Below are positions 8,519 to 17,121 of a stretch of 64,000 bases of DNA, piece after piece. Source of the stretch: Limosilactobacillus caccae (lineage in GTDB: Bacteria; Bacillota; Bacilli; Lactobacillales; Lactobacillaceae); NCBI RefSeq assembly GCF_900156885.1, contig NZ_FTOY01000008.1, forward strand, positions 1 through 64,000. Direction: 5' to 3'. The notes under the pieces were generated by a model. The model was not told the DNA's origin. It worked only from the letters and a program-made list of their open reading frames with translations, and ran no database searches. The stretch's first letter is position 1. Every line of letters begins with the position of its first letter. Both the position numbers and the translations under genes were made by a program.

Positions 8519-9097
8519 ATGCCAAAACAACGTTTACCAAAAAATCCCCAGCCAAAAGAGTGGTTGGCCAAGGATCATTCGTTACAATACATTGCGGACT
8601 ACAAGCCATTTAATTTTGTGGATGGTGAGGGGGTCCGGTGCAGTATTTATGTTAGTGGTTGTTTGTTTAACTGTCCGGGTTGTTACAACAAGGCGGCACA
8701 AAACTTCCACTATGGTCAGCCGTATACCCAGGAGTTAGAAGACCAAATAATTACTGATCTTTCGCAGTCCTATGTTCAGGGACTGACCCTTCTTGGTGGG
8801 GAGCCCTTCTTAAATACCCAGGTTTGTTTGAAGTTAGTGCGGCGTATCCGCCAAGAGTTTGGCGATGACAAAGACATTTGGTCGTGGACAGGTTACACTT
8901 GGGAAGAATTAATGAAGGAATCTGCGGATAAGAAGGAATTACTGCAAAATCTTGATATCCTGGTCGATGGTCGCTTCCTTCTTGCTAAAAAGGACCTGAC
9001 GTTGCAATTCCGCGGAAGTTCAAACCAACGGATCATCGATGTGCAAAAATCGCTAGCGGAGAATGATGTTGTAATCTGGGATAAGCTTGTCCACTAG
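8519..9097 (+). CDS. nrdG: Anaerobic ribonucleotide reductase activating protein
   Basis: Radical-SAM activase that generates the glycyl radical on NrdD. The 192-residue protein has the CX3CX2C iron-sulfur motif at Cys48, Cys52 and Cys55 (GCLFNCPGC), followed by the GGEPF motif. The start at 8519 (MPKQRL) follows GGAGGG with good spacing; a possible upstream ATG at 8501 lacks one. It ends with a strong terminator, so nrdDG is a two-gene operon. Confidence 0.95.
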   Translation: MPKQRLPKNPQPKEWLAKDHSLQYIADYKPFNFVDGEGVRCSIYVSGCLFNCPGCYNKAAQNFHYGQPYTQELEDQIITDLSQSYVQGLTLLGGEPFLNTQVCLKLVRRIRQEFGDDKDIWSWTGYTWEELMKESADKKELLQNLDILVDGRFLLAKKDLTLQFRGSSNQRIIDVQKSLAENDVVIWDKLVH

Positions 9098-9142
9098 CAG
9101 CTTTTCATTACAGAAAGGTTACAAAAAAGAAGCAGAATCATG

Positions 9143-9196
9143 AAAGAAGACCGTAAATTGGCCCACGCAGGGTTTAATTTACGGTCTTCTTTGTTC
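9143..9196 (+). terminator. Terminator of nrdDG
   Basis: A perfect 17-bp stem (9143-9159 with 9176-9192, arms beginning AAAGAAGACCG) ending in a T-rich stretch. Confidence 0.9.
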
Positions 9197-9474
9197 TTAT
9201 ATTACAAGTTTCGGTAATTGTGCGGGGAAAGTTCGTGGTCCCGAAATTGCCCTAAGGTCGGCAATGCAAACGGGTGTTTCTTAGTTAAGTTACTTTCTTT
9301 ATTACAATCTGTTACGTTTAAGGCGGGAAATGATATTTACGGGTAACCACCGTGTAATTTTCAAGGAGTATATTAATAACTGTTGATTGAGTTGATTAAT
9401 CAACGCCTTAACAAACAAGATAATAATTAATTAACTAAAATATGAATTTATAAAAAAGGATGGGACTTATCTCT
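9197..9474 (+). promoter_or_regulatory. Upstream region and long leader of the first Apf-like gene
   Basis: This gene-free stretch contains the perfect palindrome GTTGATTAATCAAC at 9391-9404, preceded by a further GTTGATT. The likely ribosome binding site AAAGGATGG lies about 14 bp before the ATG, an unusually long gap that the second Apf-like gene shares. No clear -35/-10 pair could be chosen. Confidence 0.45.
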
Positions 9475-10185
9475 ATGAAGTTATCGAAGAACATCGCTAA
9501 AGTTACCGCTGCAGTAGCAGGTGCCGTTGCAATGGGAACCATTGCTACTGCAACTACTGCTAACGCCGACACAATTTACACGGTGCAAAGCGGTGACACA
9601 TTATCAGGAATCTCATATAAGTTAGGCCATGATTTAACTTATGTTGATTCATTAGCTTCTAACAACCAAATTGCCAACAAGAACTTAATCTTCGTTGGTC
9701 AAAAGTTAGTGATTAAGGACGACGGTGAAGTTGCCCCAGCGACTGCCCAACAAGCAGCCACTCTACCAGCAACCAGTGCTGCCGGACAAGAATCAGCTGC
9801 TAGTCAAACAAGCCAGGCACCAGCAGTCAGCCAAGCACCACAATCATCAGCTAGCCAAACTGGTGCTAACCAGGCCCAAGCAGTAGCCCCAGCGGCTGCT
9901 AGCCAAGCCACGACACAAACGACAGCCCCAGCTACTTCTAACTACACTTCTGCAGTAAGCGGTGGTGAAGCAGCAGCGAAGGCATGGATCGCCGGTCGCG
10001 AATCTGGTGGCAACTATGGTGCCCGGAATGGCCAATACGTTGGTAAGTACCAGTTGTCAGCATCATACCTTAACGGTGACTACTCTGCTGCCAACCAGGA
10101 ACGGGTAGCGGACCAATACGTACAAAGTCGCTATGGTTCATGGAGTGCTGCCCAATCATTCTGGCAATCACATGGTTGGTACTAA
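9475..10185 (+). CDS. Apf-like secreted LysM protein (copy 1)
   Basis: A secreted cell-wall protein of 236 residues: signal peptide 1-32 ([10 protein letters not shown], ending TANA|D), LysM peptidoglycan-binding domain about 34-81 ([13 protein letters not shown]), a long Ala/Gln/Ser/Thr-rich linker, and a C-terminal lysozyme-like Apf domain of about 70 residues ([13 protein letters not shown] to FWQSHGWY). The Apf (aggregation-promoting factor) family of lactobacilli affects cell shape and surface properties. I start it at 9475 because the paralogue at 13006 aligns from MKLSK and its equivalent upstream ATG is closed by a stop codon. Repeat A1 follows. Confidence 0.9.
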   Translation: MKLSKNIAKVTAAVAGAVAMGTIATATTANADTIYTVQSGDTLSGISYKLGHDLTYVDSLASNNQIANKNLIFVGQKLVIKDDGEVAPATAQQAATLPATSAAGQESAASQTSQAPAVSQAPQSSASQTGANQAQAVAPAAASQATTQTTAPATSNYTSAVSGGEAAAKAWIAGRESGGNYGARNGQYVGKYQLSASYLNGDYSAANQERVADQYVQSRYGSWSAAQSFWQSHGWY

Positions 10186-10212
10186 AATTTAATGAAAAAT
10201 ACGAAGGGAGAA

Positions 10213-10413
10213 AAAAGTCCAAAATCTTGATTTTGGACTTTGTCTTTCGACGCGAAGCTAGCCTTTAGGGAACCCCCGCGAGGATGGCTAGGTGTTCTGG
10301 GCGTTGATTTATCAACGTTCAGACTAGCTTCGCGTCGCAGCCCGGCTACCGCGCTGTAACATTAATATTTTTTAAAATAGTAAAGAGGCTGAGTTTATTC
10401 CCAGCCTCTTTTT
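10213..10413. repeat. Dispersed repeat family A, copy 1
   Basis: An intergenic element between two convergent genes. It begins with hairpin AAAGTCCAAAATC/GATTTTGGACTTT, contains inverted arms CGACGCGAAGCTAG (10248-10261) and CTAGCTTCGCGTCG (10324-10337), an inner hairpin CGTTGAT/ATCAACG (10302-10317), and ends in an AAGAGGCTG/CAGCCTCTT hairpin with a T run. A near-identical copy lies in reverse orientation at 16881-17102. Both ends can act as terminators. Confidence 0.85.
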
Positions 10414-10463
10414 GCTTTAAACTAGCACTTGCTAGCAAAATCAGCAGCGGAGATTTTAAAATA

Positions 10464-10492
10464 GAAAAGGGGCCACATTAGCAGCCTCTTCA
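10464..10492 (-). terminator. Probable terminator of the PEPCK-like gene
   Basis: On the minus strand GGCTGC and GTGGCC pair (with two G-U pairs) around a short TAAT loop, followed by CCTTTTCTATTTT. It lies directly after the stop codon. Confidence 0.6.
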
Positions 10493-10495
10493 TAA

Positions 10496-12199
10496 TTATT
10501 TGTCATTCATTAACAAGTCAAGTAATTCAGTTGCGGATTCCTTCAAGGCATCCTTGGACTTGTCATTACCCAGGTGGGTATAAATTTCACCAACGTAAAC
10601 GCCCTTGTCGAATAGGTTAGTAAATACCTTATCAATAACGGGCTTCGTCTTTTCTGGTTCTTGAACAGGGCCAAATGGGTTGGCGAAGAAGGTGGTACTC
10701 ATACCTACTTCATCGGTTGTCCCGAGGGCCTTCCGCTTACCAGCAACAAAGACTTCTTCCGCTTCTTCCTTGGTGGCAAAGCGGTGGATCCCAACTTCAT
10801 CGCTGTAATTGTTAGCATACAGCCACATGTCAACTGGGTGGTGTTCAATAACCCGGTCGTAGGTGTCAGCGGGGATAATAACCCGGGCGTTCTTACGTTC
10901 AGGGTTCAGGTAAACACCCCGGTCCATGTTATTGAAGGCTACTGCACTAGAAAGGTCATCAAGACGGACAAATGCCCCGGTTTCTGTCCCTTGAGCATAT
11001 AGTTCACCGTTATCTGCAATCGTGAAGCTTCCCATATCGTCAAAGATCGTTTCCATTTCAACAATCTTATCATCGGCAAGTTCTTGCAGGGCTTCAATTG
11101 ATTCTGACTTTCCGGCACCGGAGTCACCGAAGAAGACAACGTTCTTTTCCGTCCCGTTAGTGAAACGGATCCGCAGCATGGAACCGTGGATTGGTAAGTG
11201 ACCGTTGTAAATTTGGTGAAGGTTGTGGACAGTTAAGCACATCTTCTTCATGTAGCCAAAGTAAGTGGTCTTGTCAGTGTATGGAACTTCCCCGATCCAG
11301 ATATCATTAGCTTCGTCGTGGTAGTAGTGAGAAACCATGCCTTCAGTCTTTTCCAGACCAAAGAAGATGATTAAGTCTGGCTTTTGGTCCTTGTAGTCTT
11401 CAGGGGATGCCAATTCAAACAGGTTGGAGAGGGCAATTCCGTTAACAAGGTAATCAACGTTAAAGTAGATAAAGGCTAAGCTTTCACCAATCCGGGCAGG
11501 GTAGCAGTACCACTGGCCCTTTTCACCGTGGAATCGCTTGACGGGGTTCTCATTAACTGCGGAGAAGACACCTTCCCGCTTGTTACTCTTGGTGTGCATC
11601 ATCATTGGTGGCCGTAACATCACGGTGTCAATAAATTGGATGTCTTTTAATTGTTCGTAGCCGGCAGGAATCTTCCAGTCTTCGTTTTGAACGAGCATTG
11701 AAGCATTAGTCGCAGCGTTAACTTGCCGGTATGTCCGGTTAGTAAAGCCCTGGAGCTTTTCTTCGATGATCCGGTAAGTCTTCCGCACTAATTCATTAAA
11801 GCTAGTATCGACGGTCTTGAATTCACTACCAACGATTTTGTTGTCATTATAATTGAGAACAGAGACCCGGAGAAGGGAACGGTAGAATGAGTAGAGGTCT
11901 TCGAAACTTGCGAGGATATCTTTTGGATCAAAGTCATCGTAAGCACTGGCATCGTTGACCAGAATCTTTTTAAGGGTTTCTACGTATTCTTCGGGGCTAG
12001 CATTGTCAAACGCATCTTCATCGGTATCATGGTTTAATGAGCCGAGGTACAGCTTGACAATACTTAACACTTCGTCACTGTTAATTAAAGAATAGATGTC
12101 TGTAAAGTAATCTTGACTCAGATTAAGGGTTGCAACTCCCCGGTCGAGGTTTACATATAGGGAGTCAGTTTTAATAATCTGACTGTCTTTGCTTGTCAT
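10496..12199 (-). CDS. PEPCK/HPr kinase-superfamily P-loop protein
   Basis: A 567-residue protein that databases usually call phosphoenolpyruvate carboxykinase. The visible P-loop is VVFFGDSGAGKSES (about 354-367), which matches the HPr kinase/phosphorylase form (GxxGxGKSE) more closely than the GxSGTGKTT form of ATP-dependent PEPCK. About 340 residues precede it, without a PEPCK N-terminal pattern that I recognise. It may therefore be a protein or small-molecule kinase rather than a gluconeogenic enzyme. The start at 12199 has AAAGGA upstream. It stands alone, between the two Apf-like genes, divergent from the thioesterase. Confidence 0.7.
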   Translation of the reverse strand: MTSKDSQIIKTDSLYVNLDRGVATLNLSQDYFTDIYSLINSDEVLSIVKLYLGSLNHDTDEDAFDNASPEEYVETLKKILVNDASAYDDFDPKDILASFEDLYSFYRSLLRVSVLNYNDNKIVGSEFKTVDTSFNELVRKTYRIIEEKLQGFTNRTYRQVNAATNASMLVQNEDWKIPAGYEQLKDIQFIDTVMLRPPMMMHTKSNKREGVFSAVNENPVKRFHGEKGQWYCYPARIGESLAFIYFNVDYLVNGIALSNLFELASPEDYKDQKPDLIIFFGLEKTEGMVSHYYHDEANDIWIGEVPYTDKTTYFGYMKKMCLTVHNLHQIYNGHLPIHGSMLRIRFTNGTEKNVVFFGDSGAGKSESIEALQELADDKIVEMETIFDDMGSFTIADNGELYAQGTETGAFVRLDDLSSAVAFNNMDRGVYLNPERKNARVIIPADTYDRVIEHHPVDMWLYANNYSDEVGIHRFATKEEAEEVFVAGKRKALGTTDEVGMSTTFFANPFGPVQEPEKTKPVIDKVFTNLFDKGVYVGEIYTHLGNDKSKDALKESATELLDLLMNDK

Positions 12200-12370
12200 A
12201 TAGTTCTCAATCCTTTCTTATATCCGTTGGCTTTTATTATAGTCTATTTTAAAAGAAAAATGAAAAGAAAATTAAAAAGATATTATATCCATTTCAAAGC
12301 ATATCTAAATGCGAATAAATCCTTATATGGTAAAATGCTATTAGATTAATAATGTAAGGGGTTTAATACT

Positions 12371-12874
12371 ATGGATATTAAATGTAATGATACGCTATCG
12401 GTATCAATGCACCGGGTGTTCAATGCGCATTTAAATGAGCATGGGACAGTCTTTGGTGGTGAGATTTTGAAAATCGTTGATGGGGAAGCGTCAGTAACTG
12501 CAATGCGGGTTGCCCGGACAACCGTTGTTACTGCGGCGATGGACCACGTGCAATTTTTACACCCCTTCAGACTACAAGATTCAATGTGCATGGAATCCTA
12601 TGTCACAGGGGTCGGGACCCGTTCGCTGGAGGTGTTTGTGAAGGTCATTGGCGAGCACCTGATGACTAATGAACGTTTTCTAGGCTTTACTTGCTTCTTA
12701 ACCTTTGTGATTGAAGACCCACAGAAAAAGCTCAAATATGACCGGGTGGTTCCACAAACGAAGGAGCAAGCGTCACTACTGGCAGGGTATGAGAAGCGCC
12801 GGCAACAACGGCGGCAAAACATTGCCCACCAACAGGAAATATTGGAATCAATCACCGTCGATAAGCCGTGGTAA
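12371..12874 (+). CDS. Acyl-CoA thioesterase, hotdog fold
   Basis: A 167-residue single hotdog-domain protein of the YciA/BACH type, which hydrolyses acyl-CoA to free acid and CoA in the cytosol. The characteristic stretch is HLNEHGTVFGGEILKIVDGEA, followed by MDHVQFLHPF and a basic C-terminal tail rich in Gln and Arg (KRRQQRRQN). The start at 12371 follows AAGGGG. The physiological acyl substrate is unknown; it stands alone between divergent and downstream neighbours. Confidence 0.85.
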   Translation: MDIKCNDTLSVSMHRVFNAHLNEHGTVFGGEILKIVDGEASVTAMRVARTTVVTAAMDHVQFLHPFRLQDSMCMESYVTGVGTRSLEVFVKVIGEHLMTNERFLGFTCFLTFVIEDPQKKLKYDRVVPQTKEQASLLAGYEKRRQQRRQNIAHQQEILESITVDKPW

Positions 12875-13005
12875 TTATTACAGTTTATTACAGACATGAC
12901 GAAAAATGATAAGTGCTGGTAACCCATCCGTAACGGTAATCTTGTATAGTATTAATCGTTGAAAGAGAAAAACGATTAATTAAGAAAAGGATGGATTAAT
13001 TTATA

Positions 13006-13671
13006 ATGAAGTTATCTAAGAAAGCAGCCAAGATTACAGCAGCGATTACCGGTGCAGTTGCACTGGGGACAGTTGCTACTGCAACCACTGCCAACGCCGA
13101 TACTGTCTATACGGTGCAAGCGGGCGACACCCTTTCTGGAATTTCTTACAAATTAGGTCATGACTTAAGCTTTGTGGATACCTTAGCAAACCACAACCAA
13201 ATTGCTGATAAAAACGTAATCTACGTTGGCCAGCAATTAGTAATTAAGGATGATGGTGAAGTCGCTCCGGCAACTGCCGAACAAGCAGCTACTTTACCAG
13301 CTGCCGTTACTAATGAGCAGCAAACAGCGCCAGCAGCTAGCCAGGCACCGGTTGCTAATGCCCAAAGCACTACCCAACAAGGCACTTACACTGCGCCAGC
13401 ACCGCAGCCACAACAAAGCACCCCAAGTTATTCTTCTGGTGTTGCTGGTAACGATGCTGCTGCTAAGGCATGGATTGCTGGCCGGGAATCCGGTGGTAAC
13501 TACGGTGCACGTAACGGCCAATACATTGGTAAGTACCAATTATCAGCATCATACTTAAATGGTGACTACTCTGCTGCCAACCAAGAACGGGTAGCAGACC
13601 AATATGTTGCTAACCGCTATGGTTCATGGAGTGCTGCCCAAGCATTCTGGCAATCACACGGTTGGTACTAA
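13006..13671 (+). CDS. Apf-like secreted LysM protein (copy 2)
   Basis: Paralogue of the protein at 9475. It has 221 residues with a signal peptide (1-32, ending TANA|D), LysM domain at about 34-81, a Pro/Gln/Ala-rich linker shorter and different from copy 1, and an almost identical Apf C-terminal domain ([13 protein letters not shown] to FWQSHGWY). The ends are conserved and the linker is not. The ribosome binding site AAAAGGATGG again sits about 14 bp before ATG; the ATG inside it reads only two codons to a stop. Tandem apf1/apf2 genes are known in L. gasseri; here they are separated by two unrelated genes. Confidence 0.9.
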   Translation: MKLSKKAAKITAAITGAVALGTVATATTANADTVYTVQAGDTLSGISYKLGHDLSFVDTLANHNQIADKNVIYVGQQLVIKDDGEVAPATAEQAATLPAAVTNEQQTAPAASQAPVANAQSTTQQGTYTAPAPQPQQSTPSYSSGVAGNDAAAKAWIAGRESGGNYGARNGQYIGKYQLSASYLNGDYSAANQERVADQYVANRYGSWSAAQAFWQSHGWY

Positions 13672-13707
13672 GAACTAGCAAAAGCTGAAGATAGATAATC
13701 AACCACT

Positions 13708-13741
13708 AACGGTCGGGAAAGATTCCCGGTCGTTTTTTATT
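13708..13741 (+). terminator. Terminator of the second Apf-like gene
   Basis: Stem CGGTCGGGAA/TTCCCGGTCG (two G-U pairs) with a short loop and a run of six T. Confidence 0.85.
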
Positions 13742-14086
13742 TGGCTGGAAAAGAGGGACAAGGATAGCAAAATTAAGTAAGAAAACTGTGAGAATTGCGG
13801 TGCCTAATGGCTTTTAACTTATTCTAGGTAAGCTGGATGGGCTGGGGATAATAATTTGTAAAAAAGGAATATTATTAATCAAAAATTATCTTAGCGCGAT
13901 GTTTACCCCGATAATCCACCAAAGTAGATCGGTTATCCGGTGACTAGCGGACTGGAGCGGTGAGAACCGTGTTGCTGGGGGCTTCTCGCTGAATCAAAGG
14001 AAAAACCGTTAGTGCGATGTGGAAATACAGGTTATCTGTTACGGCAAGTGATTAATATTCCTCTTAAGAATAATACTAATCGCTTA

Positions 14087-14100
14087 TGAAAACGCATTCA
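14087..14100. promoter_or_regulatory. cre-like site (CcpA) upstream of preTA
   Basis: TGAAAACGCATTCA fits the relaxed catabolite-response consensus WTGNAANCGNWNNCW. It is the centre of a larger imperfect inverted repeat (14078-14110). Confidence 0.5.
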
Positions 14101-14267
14101 TAAAGTGATTGTGAACGGAATAACAAAAACGGTGAAAGATAGATGGAATAGAACTATTCCAAAAGTATATAACCAGCTATTAATATTAATGATAAATGGT
14201 TGAGAATAGCTGAAATATTGCCACTTGTACTATAAAAATTTAAATTGTACTATTGGAGTGTAGAAAA

Positions 14268-14283
14268 AGTGATATTCATCACT
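14268..14283. promoter_or_regulatory. FNR/Flp-like palindrome upstream of preT
   Basis: AGTGATATTCATCACT has perfect 6-bp arms around a 4-bp centre, the shape of Crp/Fnr-family sites (TGATNNNNATCA). It lies 47 bp before the preT start codon. Confidence 0.5.
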
Positions 14284-14329
14284 AAGTTGTTAATTATGAA
14301 GTAAGCATAACTTAGAGGAGGTTACCTTG

Positions 14330-15571
14330 ATGACTTCAAAGTATGAAACAGAGCCAAAGGGCTACACAATGTCAACGGTAATGCAAGAAGCTGCACGTTG
14401 CCTTTTGTGTCATGACGCCCCATGCTCACAAGCATGTCCAGCCCACACTAACCCAGCAGAGTTTATCCGTAGTGTTCGTTTCCGTAACATTAAAGGTGCG
14501 GCGGAGACTATCCGGGAAAACAATGCGCTAGGCTCAATTTGTGCCCGTGTATGTCCTACCGAGCGGTACTGTGAATCAGCATGTACCCGGGCAAAGATTG
14601 ACGGGCCAATTGATATTGGTGGGATTCAGCGCTACGTTACCGATATGGAACGTAAGCTCAACATGAAGATTTTGAAGGCTGGCAAGCCAAACGGCATGAG
14701 CGTTGCAATTGTTGGTAGTGGTCCTTCTGCTTTACAAGCTGCGACGACCTTACTTGAAAAGGGTTATGCTGTTGATATTTACGAAAAGAATGCCAAGGCC
14801 GGTGGTTACCTAACTTATGGGATTCCAGAATATCGTTTGCCGCAAGAAATCGTGGATTATGAAGTACAACGGATTGTTGACCTTGGTGCCAAGATTACTT
14901 ACAACACCACTGTTGGTAAGGACATCACGATGGATGAATTAAAGGCAAACCACAATGCCGTGATTGTTGCCATTGGGACTAGTGATGCCAAGATGTTGCC
15001 AATGTTTGAACACAACATTTGCACTGAATCTGCTATCTCATTCCTCGCCCGTGCTAAGGAAGCGAAGGGCAAGCTTGATGACTTACCTGATAATGTTCTT
15101 GTTATTGGTGGTGGGGATGTTGCAATGGACGTTGTTACAACCCTCAAGAAACTTGATGTGCCTTACGTAACCGATGTTGTTTATGAACAATTTGCAGAAT
15201 TCAAGGCTTCCAAGAAGGAACTTGCAGGGGCACAAAAAGAAGGAGTTACCATCATCGATGGCTACGAACCGAAGGAAGTACACCAAAACCGGGCTACTTT
15301 CGCCCACCGGAAGATTGACAGTGAAATTACCATTACTGCCGATAAGATTATCCTCGCCGTTGGACAAAAAGCTGATGCGGAAGGCTTGGATATTGATATT
15401 CAGCACAATGAAATTCCATTCCGTGACGCTCGTTTCCACACTAAGGATCCAAAGGTATTTGCTACCGGTGATATCGTTGACGGTGACAAGACGGTTGTCG
15501 TTGCGGTTCAAAAAGGTAAGGAAGTTGCGGAAGAGATTGACCGGGTGTTAGGAGGACAAGATAATGATTAA
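14330..15571 (+). CDS. preT: NAD-dependent dihydropyrimidine dehydrogenase subunit PreT
   Basis: A 413-residue flavin and iron-sulfur subunit that passes electrons from NAD(P)H to PreA. The N-terminal part has two cysteine clusters (Cys24, 27, 32, 36 and Cys71, 75, 81, 85) like the glutamate synthase small subunit. An FAD motif ([13 protein letters not shown], about 124-136) and an NAD(P) motif ([10 protein letters not shown]) follow. The ATG at 14330 has GAGGAGG in front. The 3' end overlaps preA by 8 bp. PreTA reduces uracil and thymine to dihydropyrimidines in E. coli; no gene for the next catabolic steps is adjacent. Confidence 0.88.
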   Translation: MTSKYETEPKGYTMSTVMQEAARCLLCHDAPCSQACPAHTNPAEFIRSVRFRNIKGAAETIRENNALGSICARVCPTERYCESACTRAKIDGPIDIGGIQRYVTDMERKLNMKILKAGKPNGMSVAIVGSGPSALQAATTLLEKGYAVDIYEKNAKAGGYLTYGIPEYRLPQEIVDYEVQRIVDLGAKITYNTTVGKDITMDELKANHNAVIVAIGTSDAKMLPMFEHNICTESAISFLARAKEAKGKLDDLPDNVLVIGGGDVAMDVVTTLKKLDVPYVTDVVYEQFAEFKASKKELAGAQKEGVTIIDGYEPKEVHQNRATFAHRKIDSEITITADKIILAVGQKADAEGLDIDIQHNEIPFRDARFHTKDPKVFATGDIVDGDKTVVVAVQKGKEVAEEIDRVLGGQDND

Positions 15572-16862
15572 GAAAGACTTATCAGTAGACTTTTTAGGAG
15601 TTCATTTTGAAAACCCATTCTGCTTGTCATCTTCACCAGTTGGCAACTGTTATGAGATGTGTAAGAATGCGTACGACGCTGGGTGGGGTGGAATTGTTTA
15701 TAAGACTCTTTCACCAGAACACTTCAAGATTGATGAAGTTTCACCACGGTTTGATGAATTAACCAAGGAAGACACACCATTTGTCGCCTTCAAGAACATG
15801 GAGCAATTGTCTGAACACCCATTAGAACAAGACTTAGCTGACATGCGGCGCTTGAAGAAGGAATACCCTAACAAGGTTTTGATTGCTTCGATCATGGGGG
15901 AAACCTTTGATGATTGGACATATCTGGCTAAGCGGGTAACAGAAGCTGGCGCTGACATGATCGAATTAAACTTCTCATGTCCGCAAATGACTTCCCACAC
16001 GATGGGTTCAGATGTTGGGACCAACGCTGAATTATGTAAGAACAACTGTATCGCGGTTAAGAAGGGGACTGACTTACCAGTCCTTGCCAAGATGACCCCT
16101 AATATCACGACGATGGTGCCGGTTGTAAAGGCTTGTCTTGAAGGTGGCGCTGACGGTTTCTCCTCAATTAACACCGTGAAGTCTGTTACTGACGTGGACC
16201 TTGAAAAGAAGGTTGCTTTACCAAACATTGATGGTAAGTCATCCGTTTCTGGTTTATCAGGGAAGGCTGTTAAGCCAATTGCCTTGCGGTTCTTACAACA
16301 ATTACGGACTGCCTCAGGGCTTGAACAATTACCAATCTCAGGTATCGGTGGGATCGAAACCTGGGAAGATGCGGCTGAATTTATCTTGATGGGTGCTACA
16401 ACCCTCCAAGTTACGACCGCTATTATGCAGTATGGTTACCGGATCATTGATGACTTGACCAATGGGTTGATGCACTACATGGACGAACAAAATGTTGACC
16501 ACTTGCAAGACCTCGTTGGCCTCGCAAACAAGAACATTATCCCAACTAACGAATTAAACCGGAACTACAAGGTTTACCCGAAGATTGACTGGGATAAGTG
16601 TATCGGTTGTGGACGTTGTTTCGTATCATGTCAAGATGGTGCTCACCAAGCTTTAACGTGGGATGATGAAAAACGCCTGCCTGTCTTTAACAAGGACAAG
16701 TGTGTCGGCTGTCAGTTATGTGCCCTTGTTTGCCCAGTTGGCGCAATCAAGCTCGGGGTAGTTGAAATGAAGCCAGGCCGGGAAGGTGACCCAAGTAAGA
16801 TTGATGTTGCCTCACAACGGCTGCACACCTACCACCCCGAAGAAGCAAAAGCGGGAAATTAA
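15564..16862 (+). CDS. preA: NAD-dependent dihydropyrimidine dehydrogenase subunit PreA
   Basis: A 432-residue catalytic subunit. The N-terminal TIM barrel is of the dihydroorotate dehydrogenase type ([18 protein letters not shown]), with NFSCPQM carrying the probable catalytic cysteine. The C-terminal ferredoxin module holds two 4Fe-4S clusters ([11 protein letters not shown] and [11 protein letters not shown]). The ferredoxin tail separates it from the biosynthetic PyrD. It is translated from an ATG inside the end of preT. A functional PreTA pair would also reduce fluoropyrimidines, as shown for gut bacteria. Confidence 0.9.
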   Translation: MIKKDLSVDFLGVHFENPFCLSSSPVGNCYEMCKNAYDAGWGGIVYKTLSPEHFKIDEVSPRFDELTKEDTPFVAFKNMEQLSEHPLEQDLADMRRLKKEYPNKVLIASIMGETFDDWTYLAKRVTEAGADMIELNFSCPQMTSHTMGSDVGTNAELCKNNCIAVKKGTDLPVLAKMTPNITTMVPVVKACLEGGADGFSSINTVKSVTDVDLEKKVALPNIDGKSSVSGLSGKAVKPIALRFLQQLRTASGLEQLPISGIGGIETWEDAAEFILMGATTLQVTTAIMQYGYRIIDDLTNGLMHYMDEQNVDHLQDLVGLANKNIIPTNELNRNYKVYPKIDWDKCIGCGRCFVSCQDGAHQALTWDDEKRLPVFNKDKCVGCQLCALVCPVGAIKLGVVEMKPGREGDPSKIDVASQRLHTYHPEEAKAGN

Positions 16863-16880
16863 CAGGATAACAATCTAAAT

Positions 16881-17102
16881 AAAAAGAGGCTGGGAATTAA
16901 CTCAGCCTCTTCGCTATTTTAAAGATATTAATGTTACAGCGCGGTAGCTGGGCTGCGACGCGAAGCTAGTCTGAACGTTGATAAATCAACGCCCAGAACG
17001 CCTAGCCATCCTCCCAAATAGGCTAGCTTCGCGTCGGCGGGGGTTCCCTAAAGGCTAGCTTCGCGTCGAAAAACAAAGTTCAAAATCTTGATTTTGGACT
17101 TT
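16881..17102. repeat. Dispersed repeat family A, copy 2 (inverted)
   Basis: Reverse-complement copy of the element at 10213-10413, again between two convergent genes. It starts with the GAGGCTGGGA hairpin and ends with the CAAAATCTTGATTTTG hairpin. It differs mainly by a 23-bp insertion at 17014-17036 that contains GGCTAGCTTCGCGTCG, a word that also occurs natively at 17053-17068 and, inverted as CGACGCGAAGCTAG, at 16956-16969. Confidence 0.85.
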
Positions 17103-17121
17103 TGTCTCACGCTCTTTTTAT

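Larger units (their letters stand above)
13742..14329 (+). promoter_or_regulatory. Long control region upstream of preTA
   Basis: This 588-bp gene-free stretch is rich in symmetrical elements: a cre-like site at 14087-14100, the palindrome GGAATAGAACTATTCC at 14145-14160, a direct repeat TTGTACTAT at 14225-14233 and 14245-14253 (20-bp period), and an FNR-like box at 14268-14283. No open frame of note. The density of sites suggests control by carbon source and redox state. Confidence 0.55.

Noticed and set aside
12877-12892. Two ATTACA half sites before the second Apf-like gene, resembling WalR sites
   Set aside because: The repeats are 10 bp apart rather than the 11 bp expected for WalR and are not found in the same form before copy 1.
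15698-16228. A 176-codon frame opposite preA
   Set aside because: Antisense shadow of a strongly coding gene.
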